Source of the DNA: Haloarcula pelagica
GTDB lineage: Archaea > Halobacteriota > Halobacteria > Halobacteriales > Haloarculaceae
Length of the DNA: 64,000 bases
Direction: 5' to 3'
Assembly (NCBI RefSeq): GCF_030127105.1
Contig: NZ_CP126161.1
Location: 62,001-126,000 of the forward strand
Shown: piece by piece, positions 44,600-54,591 of the stretch
Layout: each line of letters starts with the position of its first letter
How positions within the stretch are numbered: the stretch's first letter is position 1
Program-made: the position numbers and the translations under genes
The notes under the pieces: model-generated
Databases searched by the model: none
What the model saw: the letters and a program-made list of their open reading frames with translations, nothing else
What the model was told of the DNA's origin: nothing

Positions 44600-45358
44600 A
44601 TGCGACTCACGTTTCTCGGAACCGGGAGCGCCATGCCGACGGGGACACGCGCACAGTCGGGCTACCTGCTCCGGCACGGCGACGAGACGCTGCTCGTCGA
44701 CTGTGGGAGCGGCGTCCTGAACGCGCTGGCTCGCACGGATGTCGGCTACGAGGGTGTCGACACGGTGGTGTTGACCCACCACCATCTGGATCACGTGAGC
44801 GACCTGGCCGTCCTGCTGAAGGCGCGCTGGCTCGCCGGCGAGACGGACCTGACCGTCGTCGGTCCGCCCGGTACCAGCGACCTCGTCGAGGAGACCCTCG
44901 CAGTCCACGAGTACATGCAGGGACGGCTCGATCTGACGCTGCGCGATCGGACGACCGGGACGTTCGATCTCGCCGGCTTCACGATCGAGTCGATGGCAGT
45001 GCGTCACTCGATGCAGTGTTTCGCCTACCGGCTCCAGCCCGCGGACGGCGGTCCGAGCGTCGTCCTGAGCGGCGACACCGAAGCGTTCCCGGAACTGATC
45101 GAGTTCGCCGACGGCGCGGCGGTCCTCGTTCACGACTGTTCGTTCCCCGACGACGTTGACGTGTCGAACCATCCGACCCCGACCACGTTGGGGGAGGCAC
45201 TGGCCGCCGCGGAGGCCGAGCTGGGGCGGGTCTACCTGACACACCTCTATCCACACACGGAGGGGCGACACGAGGAGATGCTGGCGTCGCTCGCGGACCA
45301 CTACGACGGGCAGGTCACCTTCGCCGAGGACGGGCTGACGGTCCGTGTCGAGGACTAG
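44600..45358 (+). CDS. RNase Z-like MBL-fold hydrolase
   Basis: 252 residues. The ribonuclease Z/phosphodiesterase-type metallo-beta-lactamase pattern is clear: MRLTFLGTGSAMPTGTRAQS, VLTHHHLDHVSDLAVLL (HxHxDH, residues about 60-66), VRHSMQCFAYRLQP, LSGDTEAFPELIEFA and LTHLYPH with the last histidine. There is no tRNase Z exosite arm, so phosphodiesterase or another esterase role is as likely as tRNA 3' processing. ATG 44600 follows homologues. The stop shares CTAG with the histidine kinase stop. Confidence 0.85.
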   Translation: MRLTFLGTGSAMPTGTRAQSGYLLRHGDETLLVDCGSGVLNALARTDVGYEGVDTVVLTHHHLDHVSDLAVLLKARWLAGETDLTVVGPPGTSDLVEETLAVHEYMQGRLDLTLRDRTTGTFDLAGFTIESMAVRHSMQCFAYRLQPADGGPSVVLSGDTEAFPELIEFADGAAVLVHDCSFPDDVDVSNHPTPTTLGEALAAAEAELGRVYLTHLYPHTEGRHEEMLASLADHYDGQVTFAEDGLTVRVED

Positions 45359-46512
45359 ACGCGCTGGAGGGTCACGCGAAACGCTGCCCCGCCGGACTCG
45401 CTGTCGACGACATCGACGGTGCCGCCGTACGACTCCGTCAGCGCCCGGACGAACCCGAGCCCGAACCCGCTTCCGTTGCTCTCCGGGCCTTTGGCCCCCA
45501 TCTCGAAGATCTCTTCGCGGATCTCGGGGTCGACGCCCCGCCCGTCGTCGGCCACGCGGACGACGACCTCGTCGGGTGTCGGCGTCGTCGCCGATAGCTC
45601 GACAGTCACGTCGCCCTCGTTGTGGACCGCCGCGTTCGAGAGCAGGTTCGTGAACACGGAGTCGAGCAGTTCACCGCCGTAGACGCGATACCCGAACTCT
45701 CCGGAGTCGAACTCGACGGAGAGCGACTCGTGGCTATCCCCAACCTGTGAGACAGTCTCCGAGAGGATGGCGTCGAGGTCGCGGGGCTCGGGTTCGTCTT
45801 GCTGTTCGAGCGTCGAGACGAGGTCGCCGACCCGCGCGATCAGATCCGCCGAGTTCCGAGCCGCCCGCTGGATCTTGCCCGCGTACTCGGCGGTCTGGCC
45901 CTCGACCTGAGTCTCGACGGCCTCGGCGAACCCGGCGATGATCTGGAGGTCGTTGCCCAGATCGTGGCGCAACAGCCGATCGTACAACTCGATCATCTCC
46001 TTGCGGGTTTCGAGGTCCTGACGGGCCCGTTCGAGTCGCTCGCGCGACCGGATGTTACTGATCGCTGTGGCGGCGTGGGAAGCAAGAATCTCCAGGGGAC
46101 GGCTGTGTTCGTCGCCGAAGGAGTTCTTCGAGGTCGACCGGGCGACCAGGACGGCCGAGACCTCGTCGGCCATCTGGGCCGGGACTGCGAGCGTGGCGCT
46201 CACCTCCGAACTGTCCGTCACGCCGGCGGCGACGCCGGTTTCGACGATCGTCTCCCCCGATTCCAGGGCACGCTGGGCGGTCTCGCTGGGCTGGTCACCC
46301 GGCGTGAGATGGGGATTCGTGCTGTGGACGACCCGGAGTTCGCCCTCATGGGCTTCGACGAACGTCGAATAGGAGAGATCGAACAGCAGCGACATCGCTT
46401 CGAGCGTCAGCGAGACGACCTCCTCGACGCTCTCACAGCGGTTGAGTGCCTGGCCGTACTTGTTCAGGTCGGCCACCTGCCGTGCGAAATCTGGTTGCTC
46501 CTCGAATGACAT
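45355..46512 (-). CDS. GAF-domain sensor histidine kinase
   Basis: 385 residues, no transmembrane helix. A GAF-like sensor domain (about 20-160: VSLTLEAMSLLFDLSYSTFV to FGDEHSRPLEILASHAATAI) is followed by a short coiled coil and the haloarchaeal H box LLRHDLGNDLQIIAGFAEAV (His about 183). The HATPase has the N box TNLLSNAAVHNEGDVTVEL, G1 VADDGRGVDPEIREE and G2 GSGFGLGFVRALTESYGG. The ligand of the GAF domain and the partner regulator are unknown; no response regulator is adjacent. A TTTTTTATA element near 46559-46567 (minus strand) could be its promoter. Confidence 0.9.
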   Translation of the reverse strand: MSFEEQPDFARQVADLNKYGQALNRCESVEEVVSLTLEAMSLLFDLSYSTFVEAHEGELRVVHSTNPHLTPGDQPSETAQRALESGETIVETGVAAGVTDSSEVSATLAVPAQMADEVSAVLVARSTSKNSFGDEHSRPLEILASHAATAISNIRSRERLERARQDLETRKEMIELYDRLLRHDLGNDLQIIAGFAEAVETQVEGQTAEYAGKIQRAARNSADLIARVGDLVSTLEQQDEPEPRDLDAILSETVSQVGDSHESLSVEFDSGEFGYRVYGGELLDSVFTNLLSNAAVHNEGDVTVELSATTPTPDEVVVRVADDGRGVDPEIREEIFEMGAKGPESNGSGFGLGFVRALTESYGGTVDVVDSESGGAAFRVTLQRV

Positions 46513-46612
46513 CCTACTGACTCCGGCGACCTGGTATTGTCTGAACGTGGGCAGCGGTATAAAAAACGGTTTCGGGCGATTATCCGAATCGATAGCGCCG
46601 GACGGCGGACAC

Positions 46613-47680
46613 TCACTCCAGCCGATAGCGCAACAGCGCGGCGACCCCGCCGAGGTTCGAGAGCTGTTGTCCCGGCGCGAACTCGGCGGAGAACACCGTC
46701 ACCGCGCCGCCTTTCTGTTCGGTCGTCTCGATGAGGTGGTCGATGTCGATCTCCCACTCCCCCTCGCCGGCGCGTTCGGCTCTGAGCCGCTCGTCGAGGA
46801 CGAGCAGCGTCTCGATGGCCCCGTAGTCGGCCGCCTTCGCGACCTCCTCGGGACCGTACGCGGCCTCGCTACCCTGGCCGATCCGTGCCATCAGTTCGTC
46901 GATCATTTCCGCTTCCTCGGCGATCCGTGTCTGTTGCTGTACGTCCTCGACGGCACCCCGTTTGAGCACCTCGTGGACGCCGCGGTCGCCGACGCTCGCG
47001 GTATCGACGACGGTGATCTGTTCGGCGATCTCGGGGATCTCCTCGGCGAAGTAGTCCAGCGTGTCCTGCTTGGTAAAGCCCGGGCCGGCGAGGATGTAGG
47101 CGTCCACGTCCTGGCGTTTGAGTACGTCGGCCAGTTCCGCGAACAGTTCCGTCCTGGGGCGGGCGTAGTCGCCCTTGCCCGTCGTCGAGGTGATCGACGC
47201 GCGTTCCTCGGTGCCGTACTGGGCGACCGTGTGGACGTGTGCTTCGCCCTCTTCGACGGTCGCGATCGCCACGTCGGGGTTGTCCGTCGACTCGACGGCC
47301 TCCTCCAGCCGGTCGTTCTGGTCCGGTTTCCAGCGCTTCTCGATCTCCAGTTCGGTGTGTTCCTCGACGTTGAGCGTGTGGTGAAAGCCCAGTTGATCCT
47401 CGCGCGAGCAGTCGACGATCTCGCCCCCGATCCGCAGTCTGTTCGCAAACTTGGCGAACTCGACATCGGTGACCTCGATCTTCAGCCACATGTGCTCGCG
47501 CTCGCCGCCTTTGTCCCGGAGGTTGTCGTCGTTGCGCTGGATCCGCCGTGTCGTGTCGCCGGAGACGTGGTCCCCTGGTTCGACGACGTGCGAGAGGTGC
47601 CAGAGGTCGTCGAGCGTCTCGGGGACCACCTCGACGCGTTCGCGACCCTCGCCGGTGGCCTGCCGGCTTTTGATCTGCAT
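46613..47680 (-). CDS. pelA: mRNA surveillance protein pelota
   Basis: 355 residues, the standard archaeal length. Three eRF1-like domains are present: an N-terminal Sm-like domain ([40 protein letters not shown]), the middle domain ([40 protein letters not shown]) without the GGQ of release factors, and the C-terminal domain ([14 protein letters not shown]). With aABCE1 it splits stalled ribosomes. ATG 47680 is chosen over a cysteine-rich upstream extension. Confidence 0.96.
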   Translation of the reverse strand: MQIKSRQATGEGRERVEVVPETLDDLWHLSHVVEPGDHVSGDTTRRIQRNDDNLRDKGGEREHMWLKIEVTDVEFAKFANRLRIGGEIVDCSREDQLGFHHTLNVEEHTELEIEKRWKPDQNDRLEEAVESTDNPDVAIATVEEGEAHVHTVAQYGTEERASITSTTGKGDYARPRTELFAELADVLKRQDVDAYILAGPGFTKQDTLDYFAEEIPEIAEQITVVDTASVGDRGVHEVLKRGAVEDVQQQTRIAEEAEMIDELMARIGQGSEAAYGPEEVAKAADYGAIETLLVLDERLRAERAGEGEWEIDIDHLIETTEQKGGAVTVFSAEFAPGQQLSNLGGVAALLRYRLE

Positions 47681-47719
47681 GGGTGAAACTCCGCAACAGG
47701 GACACAAGTGCCCTGCTAT

Positions 47720-48445
47720 TCAGACCGCGGGCTGGCCGCTGGGGCTGTCCTCGCGGTGTTGTCGGACCAGCGGCGTGTCACGGACGCCGATCCCGATGGC
47801 GTAGGCGGCCGCCACGTTGCCGTAGAAGGTGATGAACGGGACGAGCAGGACGCCGATCACCGTGGCAGCGGCGAGTCCCCCGATCACCTGTGCGAGAAAG
47901 CCGATCACGAGCGCCACGATCAGCGCGATGGCGTAGCTCCCGTCGCCGCCGATTGCCCGGAGCGTCGACGGCGAGAACGCCGACGCGATCCGGCCGGTGA
48001 CTGCGTAGGCGGCCAGCGCCGCGGGGAGCAGGTACAGTGCCCCCAGAAGCACGACGACCGCGAGCACCGCGACGAGGATCGCGAGGAGCACCCCGCCGGC
48101 GGCCACGGTCCGAGGGAGCTGTGTGACTTCGGTGCCTCCGACGACGGTGACGGGAATCACGAACGTCAACACCGCGACCGTGACGAACGTCGCCGGCACC
48201 AGTGCGTAGACGAACGAGACGACGAACGCGACCACGCCATCGACGAGCAGCTCGCCCCAGTCGTCGAACGCCGGCGGAACCGCGTCGTCGCCGGCACTGA
48301 CCGCACGGACGACGCGAACGAGGTAGCCGTACACGACCAGGATCGGGACGAACAGGACGCCAAGCAGTGTCAGGACACCGCCGACGAGGATCGTTTCGAG
48401 TCGGTGCTCGCCCGCCCAGGGGTACCGGAGTGCGTCTTCGAACAT
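47720..48445 (-). CDS. DUF4013 membrane protein (copy 1)
   Basis: 241 residues, about six transmembrane helices. It opens MFEDALRYPWAGEHRLETIL, followed by a loop ending FDDWGELLVDGVVAFVVSFV, the DUF4013 signature. It ends IGIGVRDTPLVRQHREDSPS. The family lies in haloarchaeal and methanogen membranes with no known role. It is about 50% alike to the next gene by eye, and both run in the same direction. Confidence 0.85.
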   Translation of the reverse strand: MFEDALRYPWAGEHRLETILVGGVLTLLGVLFVPILVVYGYLVRVVRAVSAGDDAVPPAFDDWGELLVDGVVAFVVSFVYALVPATFVTVAVLTFVIPVTVVGGTEVTQLPRTVAAGGVLLAILVAVLAVVVLLGALYLLPAALAAYAVTGRIASAFSPSTLRAIGGDGSYAIALIVALVIGFLAQVIGGLAAATVIGVLLVPFITFYGNVAAAYAIGIGVRDTPLVRQHREDSPSGQPAV

Positions 48446-48579
48446 GGGAATCAGCCACTGTGTCGGGCGGGGCGACCGGCCGGTCACCCTCGGATCGACA
48501 GTGACGGCTCGACGGTCGGCACGAACAGCGGTAAGAATACGGTCACAACTCGGAACTACGGCCGGCTTACCGGGCCGGA

Positions 48580-49281
48580 TCAGGCCATCGGCTGGCCGGC
48601 GGGCGCGTCGGGCGATTCCTCGACGACCGGCATCTCGCGGACCGCGGTTGCGATCGCGTGGGTCCCCGCGACGTTCGCGTAGAAGGTCACGAAGGGGGCC
48701 AGCACGACGCCGATGACGATGGCGTTCAGCGCGCCGACGACGATGCCGCCCAGGAAGCTGATCCCGAAGGCGACCGCCCAGCCGGTCGCGTAGGTTCGGC
48801 TGAAGGCCATGCGGCGGATCTCACCGAGCGAGAACGCCGCGCTCATGCTGTCCGTACGGGCGTAGGCCACGAGGGCCGCCGGCAGGACGTAAGCGATGGC
48901 GAGCGAGACGACGACGATGGCCAGCGTCGCCACCAGGGCGATCAGGGAGGCGACGAGGCCGCTCCCCGCGCTGCCGTTGCCAAGGCCCAGCGACAGGATG
49001 CCGCCGAACACCGCGACGATGGCGATCAGCGTTGGGACGAGCGAGTAGACGAACCCGATGATCGACGCCTTCAGGCCGTCGATGGCGAGTTCGCCCCACT
49101 CGTCGAACACGGGCAGTTCCTCGTCGCCGTCCATGACCGACCGGAGGACTCTGAGGACGTAGCCGACGACGACGAACAGCGGAACCAGCAGGAAGCTGAA
49201 GAACAGCAGCAGGCCGCCGATCAGGACCGTCTTCAGTACGTCGTCGCTCTCACGCGGATAGTTGAGTGCTTCTGTGAACAT
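48580..49281 (-). CDS. DUF4013 membrane protein (copy 2)
   Basis: 233 residues, MFTEALNYPRESDDVLKTVL onward, the same layout as copy 1 (FDEWGELAIDGLKASIIGFV; final AIATAVREMPVVEESPDAPA). It lies upstream of copy 1 with a 134-bp gap, so each copy could have its own promoter. The pair looks like a local gene duplication. Confidence 0.85.
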   Translation of the reverse strand: MFTEALNYPRESDDVLKTVLIGGLLLFFSFLLVPLFVVVGYVLRVLRSVMDGDEELPVFDEWGELAIDGLKASIIGFVYSLVPTLIAIVAVFGGILSLGLGNGSAGSGLVASLIALVATLAIVVVSLAIAYVLPAALVAYARTDSMSAAFSLGEIRRMAFSRTYATGWAVAFGISFLGGIVVGALNAIVIGVVLAPFVTFYANVAGTHAIATAVREMPVVEESPDAPAGQPMA

Positions 49282-49434
49282 TGGTGTCTCCTGTGGATGT
49301 CCGTGGCGCTGCCGGGTGCGACCCACATCGAGCGTCGACGGAATCTCTACCTATACTACGACCAACAAGTATATCAACGTGCGTGAGACGTGCTATTCGC
49401 TCGCACGGGCGGCCCGAAACCGGAATCTCGGCGC

Positions 49435-51546
49435 TCAGTCCTCGACCATTCGACTCCCACCGGGCGGGAGAAACTCCTGAATCCGGTCCGGACTGGCGAT
49501 CTTCCTGACGAACGTCTCGTCGGTAAAGCGGGCGTTGAACTCCCGGTAGAGGCGCTTTGCGATGTCGTTCTGGGCGTACTGGCCCGGTTCGACGGTGATG
49601 CTCGTCGCCGCCTGTGGCGCGATGGCAGCCGGCGGCCCGCCGATCACGCGGGTCTCGTCCTCGCAGGTGATCCCGACGGCGACACCGACTTCGGTGTCCT
49701 CGAAGTAGGTGCGGTCCCCGCGGACGGCGAAGCCGCCTTTCTCGAGGTACTCGCCGCTTTCGGGCGTCTTCGACACCTGGTCGGGATCGACCATGTACAC
49801 GTCGCCCGCGTACTTGCCGTCCTTCCAGACCGAGGAGTAGGAGACGGCGAACTGCGCGGCCTGATCGAGCGAGGACTGGGGGAACTCGACCTCCTTCGCC
49901 GGCTCGCTCGGCCCGGTGGCCTTCAGGACCGTCACCGGCCCGCCGTGTGCCTGTGCGTGGAAGAATTTGTCACCTCGTTCGATGTACTTCTTGACCAGCT
50001 CCTCGTTGTCGTCGGCGTCCCGGCCGCCGATGACGAGGTAGCCGTCGGAGGTGTGGAACCAGCGGAACTGCTCGTACCACTGTTCGGTGCTGCGGACGGG
50101 GATCGACGGCTCGGCGAGCCAGTCGGTCGGTTCGTCGTCGGTGTCGTCGTCGTCGGTCGACGCTCCGTCGTCGGCTTCCCAGTCGTCGCGGCGGTCCTTG
50201 ACCTCGGCCAGATCCTCGCGGGTGTCCTCGATGGCCGCGAGCGCGCCCTCCTTCTTGTCCTCGATGCGTTTGGCCTCGGTGTAGAGCCGATCGGCGTTCT
50301 TCTCGACGCCCATCGAGGCGTCGACGGTGACCCGGGTACCGTCGACTTCCAGCGTGACCGTCCCCTCGCTCCCGTCGACGCCGACGACCGACTCCGCGGC
50401 CGCGATCCCCCGCTCGGCGCCCTCGGCGAACGTCGACTCGATCTCGTCCCAGCCTACGTCGTCGGCTCGGGCCGCCTGGACCGTCGAGATCACGTCGTCG
50501 ATCAGATCGTACCGGGCGTACAGCAGTTCGGCCTTCTCGCGTTCGGCCTCGGCCTCGGCCTCGAAGTCCTCGATCGCCTCCTGTTGCTGTCTGATGATGT
50601 GCTCGTACTTGTTGATCTCCGCCTCGAAGTCGGGCCGCTGGGTCTCGCCGCCCTCGACCTCGTCCTCGCGCTGGAAGTTGAAGAAGTAGTCGTCGAGCGC
50701 CGCGTTGAAGCTCTCGAAGGACTCGCTGTACAGGTCTTCGTACTCGGCGAGCGGGATCGGCGTGGCGTCGACCCGCTTTCGATCGTCACCCTCTCCCTCG
50801 TAGTAGACCCGCGGATCGAGGTCGCCTTCCCGGAGCCGGGTCGCCAGGTCGTCGATGATCTCGTAGAGGCGCTCGAACTGTTCGTCGGAGAGGTCCTCGA
50901 CAGGGACGTTGTAGTCGATGTCCGCCCGCGTACACAGCTCCTCGCCGTAGAGCCCACCGAAGTTGAGCTGGGTCGCCAGCGTCCGCACGAGGTCCGCGTC
51001 CGAGGACTCGATGCGGGCGACGAACTGGTCGTAGTCGACCGTCAGGGGGTTGAACCGCGCCGACGGGAACTCGTAGGGTGCGCCCGGTGCGACGGTCCGG
51101 GACTTCAGCCGGACCGTCTCCAGACAGTCGACCACGTCGCCGTGTTCGTCCAGCACGACGACGTTCCCGTCGCCGAACAGCTCCGCGACCAGCGTCGTGG
51201 AGCCGTCCTCGCGGTCGAACTCCAGTTCGAGGATGCGGTCGAACTCGAACTGCTCGACGCGGACCAGATCGGCTCCCGACAGGCGGTTTCGCAACATCAT
51301 CGCGAAGTCGGGCGGCCGGCCGGGGGCGTCCGGGACGTGTTCTGGGGCGGCGACGTGGGCGCGCATCACGTCGCCGAGTTCGATGACGAACTCCACCCGT
51401 CCGCGGTCGAAGTCACGCAGTTTCAGTCTGACCAGGTCGTCGTCGGTGTAGAGGTAGGCCTTGTCGAGTTTCGCGCCGGTGTAGTCGGCGAGTTCGCCCG
51501 ACAGCGCCGCGAGGTCGACGCTGGTCATCTCGCGTTTCGTGTCCAT
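49435..51546 (-). CDS. rqcH: Ribosome-rescue protein RqcH (NFACT family)
   Basis: 703 residues. NFACT-N begins MDTKREMTSVDLAALSGELA and TGAKLDKAYLYTDDDLVRLK. The coiled-coil arm spans about residues 310-370 and the Glu/Asp-rich mid-section has EKNADRLYTEAKRIEDKK. NFACT-R (DUF814) contains EQFRWFHTSDGYLVIGGRDA and GDKFFHAQAHGGPVTVLK. RqcH recognises peptidyl-tRNA on split large subunits and directs tailing of the stalled chain. The frame extends far 5', but that part overlaps the lipoprotein gene antisense and is not conserved. Confidence 0.94.
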   Translation of the reverse strand: MDTKREMTSVDLAALSGELADYTGAKLDKAYLYTDDDLVRLKLRDFDRGRVEFVIELGDVMRAHVAAPEHVPDAPGRPPDFAMMLRNRLSGADLVRVEQFEFDRILELEFDREDGSTTLVAELFGDGNVVVLDEHGDVVDCLETVRLKSRTVAPGAPYEFPSARFNPLTVDYDQFVARIESSDADLVRTLATQLNFGGLYGEELCTRADIDYNVPVEDLSDEQFERLYEIIDDLATRLREGDLDPRVYYEGEGDDRKRVDATPIPLAEYEDLYSESFESFNAALDDYFFNFQREDEVEGGETQRPDFEAEINKYEHIIRQQQEAIEDFEAEAEAEREKAELLYARYDLIDDVISTVQAARADDVGWDEIESTFAEGAERGIAAAESVVGVDGSEGTVTLEVDGTRVTVDASMGVEKNADRLYTEAKRIEDKKEGALAAIEDTREDLAEVKDRRDDWEADDGASTDDDDTDDEPTDWLAEPSIPVRSTEQWYEQFRWFHTSDGYLVIGGRDADDNEELVKKYIERGDKFFHAQAHGGPVTVLKATGPSEPAKEVEFPQSSLDQAAQFAVSYSSVWKDGKYAGDVYMVDPDQVSKTPESGEYLEKGGFAVRGDRTYFEDTEVGVAVGITCEDETRVIGGPPAAIAPQAATSITVEPGQYAQNDIAKRLYREFNARFTDETFVRKIASPDRIQEFLPPGGSRMVED

Positions 51547-51631
51547 GTCCGTGGCTGTCGGCGGCCACGCAAATGACTGTCGGGACTCCGACGCTCGAAA
51601 CCGATTAGCTGCTTCGCTCCGACCCGAGTGT

Positions 51632-52633
51632 ATGGACGAGTCCTCGTCGCCGACAGTCGGCCGCCGGCGGTTCCTCGGTGCGCTCTCGGCCGCCGTCGGC
51701 AGCGGGGTGGCTGGCTGTCCGGGAACCGTGGGGGAGACCGAGCGCTCGGGCGGGACCGACCTGACGCCGGCACCGGTCCCCACGATTGAGGCGGGCGCGG
51801 ACGTGCTCCCCGGTCTGTCCGCGCTTCCCTGCCCCCGGTTCCCGGGCGGAGCGGTCGTCGGGAACCGGGTCTGTGCGACGGCGCCTGACGACCCGCTCGC
51901 GCTCGTCGCGTACGATCGGCGGGCGGGGCTCCCGACCGCGACGTTGCGGTTCCAGTTCCGCAACAGTGGACCGGAACCACTCTCCGGGCTCTCCCCGCCC
52001 TGGTCGCTCCAGAAGTTCGTCGACGGGGAGTGGCACGTCGTCCGGCCGCTCCGAATCAGGTCGGGAACCGACAGCGCCGCGACGGGGGCCGCCGACCGGC
52101 GGACCTGGAGCCTCGCGGTCGACAACGGGGCGACCCGACGGCTCGACCCCCGGCGGGACCGGGGCGTGGAACTCGACGGCGACGTGACCCGGCTCCCGCT
52201 CGCGGGACTGGGCGGCGGCCTGTACGCCTTCGTCGTGGCCGGCTGGCTCGGCGAGGTGGTCCGGGAGCGACCGACAGCCGTGGGCGCTCGGTTCCGCCTC
52301 GACGGGCCGGCGCTGGAACTCACCCCGACGGCCGACGTGGAGCGGACCGACCCCGGTGGACCGGCCGTCGTCCTCGAAGCCGACCCGGGACTCGGCGAGG
52401 CCGTCACGTACGGCCTCCAACCCGCGCTCGACTGGGAGGACGCGCCGACGCTGCCGGCCGAGGAAGCCGTCCTCAACCCCCCGTTACGCAACATGCTCGC
52501 GGCGTACTCGCCGAGCACGAACCGAGTCACGCTGCGGACGCGCCGACACCCGGCCTACCCCGTGCTGTCGGAGCGACTGTTCTCTTACCGGGGAACCGTG
52601 TTCTGGGTCGAACCCGATCCGGACGAGGGGTGA
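51632..52633 (+). CDS. Tat-exported lipoprotein-like protein
   Basis: 333 residues. The signal GRRRFLGALSAAVGSGVAGC combines a twin-arginine motif and a lipobox cysteine, so the protein is probably exported folded and lipid-anchored. The mature part is beta-rich (TATLRFQFRNSGPEPLSGLS; LPLAGLGGGLYAFVVAGWLG). I do not recognise the fold. MDESSSPTV at 51632 is the start closest to the signal; the frame is open back to 51539. Confidence 0.8.
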   Translation: MDESSSPTVGRRRFLGALSAAVGSGVAGCPGTVGETERSGGTDLTPAPVPTIEAGADVLPGLSALPCPRFPGGAVVGNRVCATAPDDPLALVAYDRRAGLPTATLRFQFRNSGPEPLSGLSPPWSLQKFVDGEWHVVRPLRIRSGTDSAATGAADRRTWSLAVDNGATRRLDPRRDRGVELDGDVTRLPLAGLGGGLYAFVVAGWLGEVVRERPTAVGARFRLDGPALELTPTADVERTDPGGPAVVLEADPGLGEAVTYGLQPALDWEDAPTLPAEEAVLNPPLRNMLAAYSPSTNRVTLRTRRHPAYPVLSERLFSYRGTVFWVEPDPDEG

Positions 52634-52676
52634 GCCATCCCGCGACGGGGGCCGGGAGACGGACCAGCGGTCCGGT

Positions 52677-53711
52677 TTAGAAGTCGGCCGCGATCACCTC
52701 GCCCGTCTCCAGCCCGCTTCGGATCGCCGTGTGGAGTCGGGCCTCGGCCGCGACCCAGTCGCCGGCGAAGTACAGATCGTGCGTGGCGGCGTCCGACAGC
52801 GCTGCGGTGTCGACCTGTTCCTCGGCCTGGGAGTACCGCCAGTGCTGATAGTCCGTCCAGTCCGGGTCGGTCAGGCGCTCGTCGTCGAGTAAGTGGGCGG
52901 TCCGCTCGGCCATCTCGGCGAGCATCTGTTCGGGGCGCTCGTCGTAGTTCGCGACCGACCACGGCTCGTTCATCTGGACCAGCAGGAGCGACTCACCGTC
53001 GGGCACGTGGCCGGCTTTGCACTCCTCGCGGGCGACCCAGCCGATGTCGTGGTCCTTGTCGGTGTTGACTACGGCGTACCACGGCCGGTCCAGTTCGAAG
53101 GGGTAGTGGAGCACGCCGGCGACGACCGTCCGATAGGGGACCGACGCGATAGCCTGCCTGAGTGTCCGGCGGTCGTCGTGCTCCCAGGCGGCCTGCCCCA
53201 GGATGTCGGCCGTCTGTGGCGCCGGCGGCGTCAGCAAGACGGCGTCGAACTCGCCGTGGTCGGTCCCCTCGGCGTCGACGATCTGCCACCCGTGATCGAG
53301 TCGTCGCAGCGTCTCGACGCGGACGCCGTTGTGGACCGTCGCGTCGGTGGCTCCGAACAGGCGTTTCGCCAGTTGCGTGATTCCCGCCTCGTACGTCCAC
53401 TTGTGCTCGTCGGCGTCCCGTCCCTCGGTGATGTCGCCGTCCCGCTCGAAGGCGTAGATCGGGTCCTGCACGTCGATCAGCCCCTCCGTCGGAAGCCGTT
53501 CGGTGACCAGTTCGGTGACCCGGTCGTCGTCGGCTTTCAGGTAGTTGGCACCGTACTCGTAGGTACAGTCCTCGTTTCGCCGCGTGGCCGCGCGCCCACA
53601 GACGCCGCGGCTCTTCTCGAAGACAGTGACCTCGACAGGGGTGTCACGGAGTGTGTAGGTGGCCGCTGCGCCGGCCGCACCGGCACCGACCACAGCCAGC
53701 GTCGCCGTCAT
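52677..53711 (-). CDS. FAD-dependent oxidoreductase, renalase-like
   Basis: 344 residues with a Rossmann FAD fold at the start: TLAVVGAGAAGAAATYTLRD (GxGxxG) and VFEKSRGVCGRAATRRNEDC with the second FAD-binding arginine. YEYGANYLKADDDRV matches renalase-type amine oxidases. The last part AALSDAATHDLYFAGDWVAA with GSGLETG-like ending is the C-terminal FAD motif. The substrate is unknown. A TATA-like AGTTATTTAC near 53733-53743 (minus strand) sits about 28 bp before ATG 53711. Confidence 0.88.
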   Translation of the reverse strand: MTATLAVVGAGAAGAAATYTLRDTPVEVTVFEKSRGVCGRAATRRNEDCTYEYGANYLKADDDRVTELVTERLPTEGLIDVQDPIYAFERDGDITEGRDADEHKWTYEAGITQLAKRLFGATDATVHNGVRVETLRRLDHGWQIVDAEGTDHGEFDAVLLTPPAPQTADILGQAAWEHDDRRTLRQAIASVPYRTVVAGVLHYPFELDRPWYAVVNTDKDHDIGWVAREECKAGHVPDGESLLLVQMNEPWSVANYDERPEQMLAEMAERTAHLLDDERLTDPDWTDYQHWRYSQAEEQVDTAALSDAATHDLYFAGDWVAAEARLHTAIRSGLETGEVIAADF

Positions 53712-53757
53712 ATCGGAACGAAAGGACGGCGCGAGTAAATAACTACGGCACCGTCGA

Positions 53758-54468
53758 TCAGACCGACGCCGCCAACCGCCTGAGTGCGCCGCCGCCGTCG
53801 GTCGTCACGGGCGTGCCGTGTCCCATCGCCGCCACGTCGAACTCCGGGACCGTGCGGGCGAGGTCGCCGACGCTCTCGCGCAACTGCGCCATGTCGTAGG
53901 AGTCGCCCCAGAACGGCGTCGTCAGCCCGCCGTCCTCGCCCCAGACGAGGTCACCGAGAAACATCGTCGAGGTCGCGTCGTGGTGGTAGACGACGTGTCC
54001 GGGGTTGTGGCCGGGCGTGTGGTAGACGGTGAACCCCCCGACCGTCTGCCCGTCGTCCACTCCCTCGATGTCGAGATCAGGGAGCGAGAACAGGCGCCGG
54101 CTCGCCCGATGGAACAGCCCTTTGTGGTGGAACAGCTCGGGGTCCGTCCGCCCGGCCAGCAGCGCGAGGTCGTCGCTCCCGACCCCGACCGGGCCGTCGA
54201 ACTCCGGGACCAGGCGGTTCAACCCGCCCACGTGGTCGAGGTCGTAGTGGGTCAGCAACACACGGTCGAGGTCGGCCGGTCCGACGCCGAGGCCGCCGAG
54301 TTCGTCCACGATGGTGGGCTCGTTCCACCACAGTCCCGTATCGACGAGCGTGAGGGCGTCGCCCGGGCCGTCGAGCCGTCGCTCGTCGACGAGATACGCG
54401 TTCGACGCGAGCGGGGGGACGAGCCCCAGTTCCAGCAGCCACACCCCGTCACGGAGTCGACGGACCAT
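53758..54468 (-). CDS. MBL-fold hydrolase (glyoxalase II-like)
   Basis: 236 residues. The metal motif LTHYDLDHVGGLNRL has tyrosine where the first HxH histidine pair usually continues, a variant found in some families. Further motifs are VYHTPGHNPGHVVYHHD, MFLGDLVWGEDGG and AMGHGTPV with the last histidine. The general function is a thioester or phosphoester hydrolase. It lies just upstream of the FAD oxidoreductase, 46 bp apart, but that gene has its own TATA box. Confidence 0.85.
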   Translation of the reverse strand: MVRRLRDGVWLLELGLVPPLASNAYLVDERRLDGPGDALTLVDTGLWWNEPTIVDELGGLGVGPADLDRVLLTHYDLDHVGGLNRLVPEFDGPVGVGSDDLALLAGRTDPELFHHKGLFHRASRRLFSLPDLDIEGVDDGQTVGGFTVYHTPGHNPGHVVYHHDATSTMFLGDLVWGEDGGLTTPFWGDSYDMAQLRESVGDLARTVPEFDVAAMGHGTPVTTDGGGALRRLAASV

Positions 54469-54591
54469 ATACTGTCCTAGCGATGGAAACAGAAAACGCT
54501 GCGGATCACCTGAACCCGAGAATGGTTAGATATCCAATACGATTATGTCCGTGCCACACCAACGGTGACACGCTGATGGAGCGTGTCCGAA

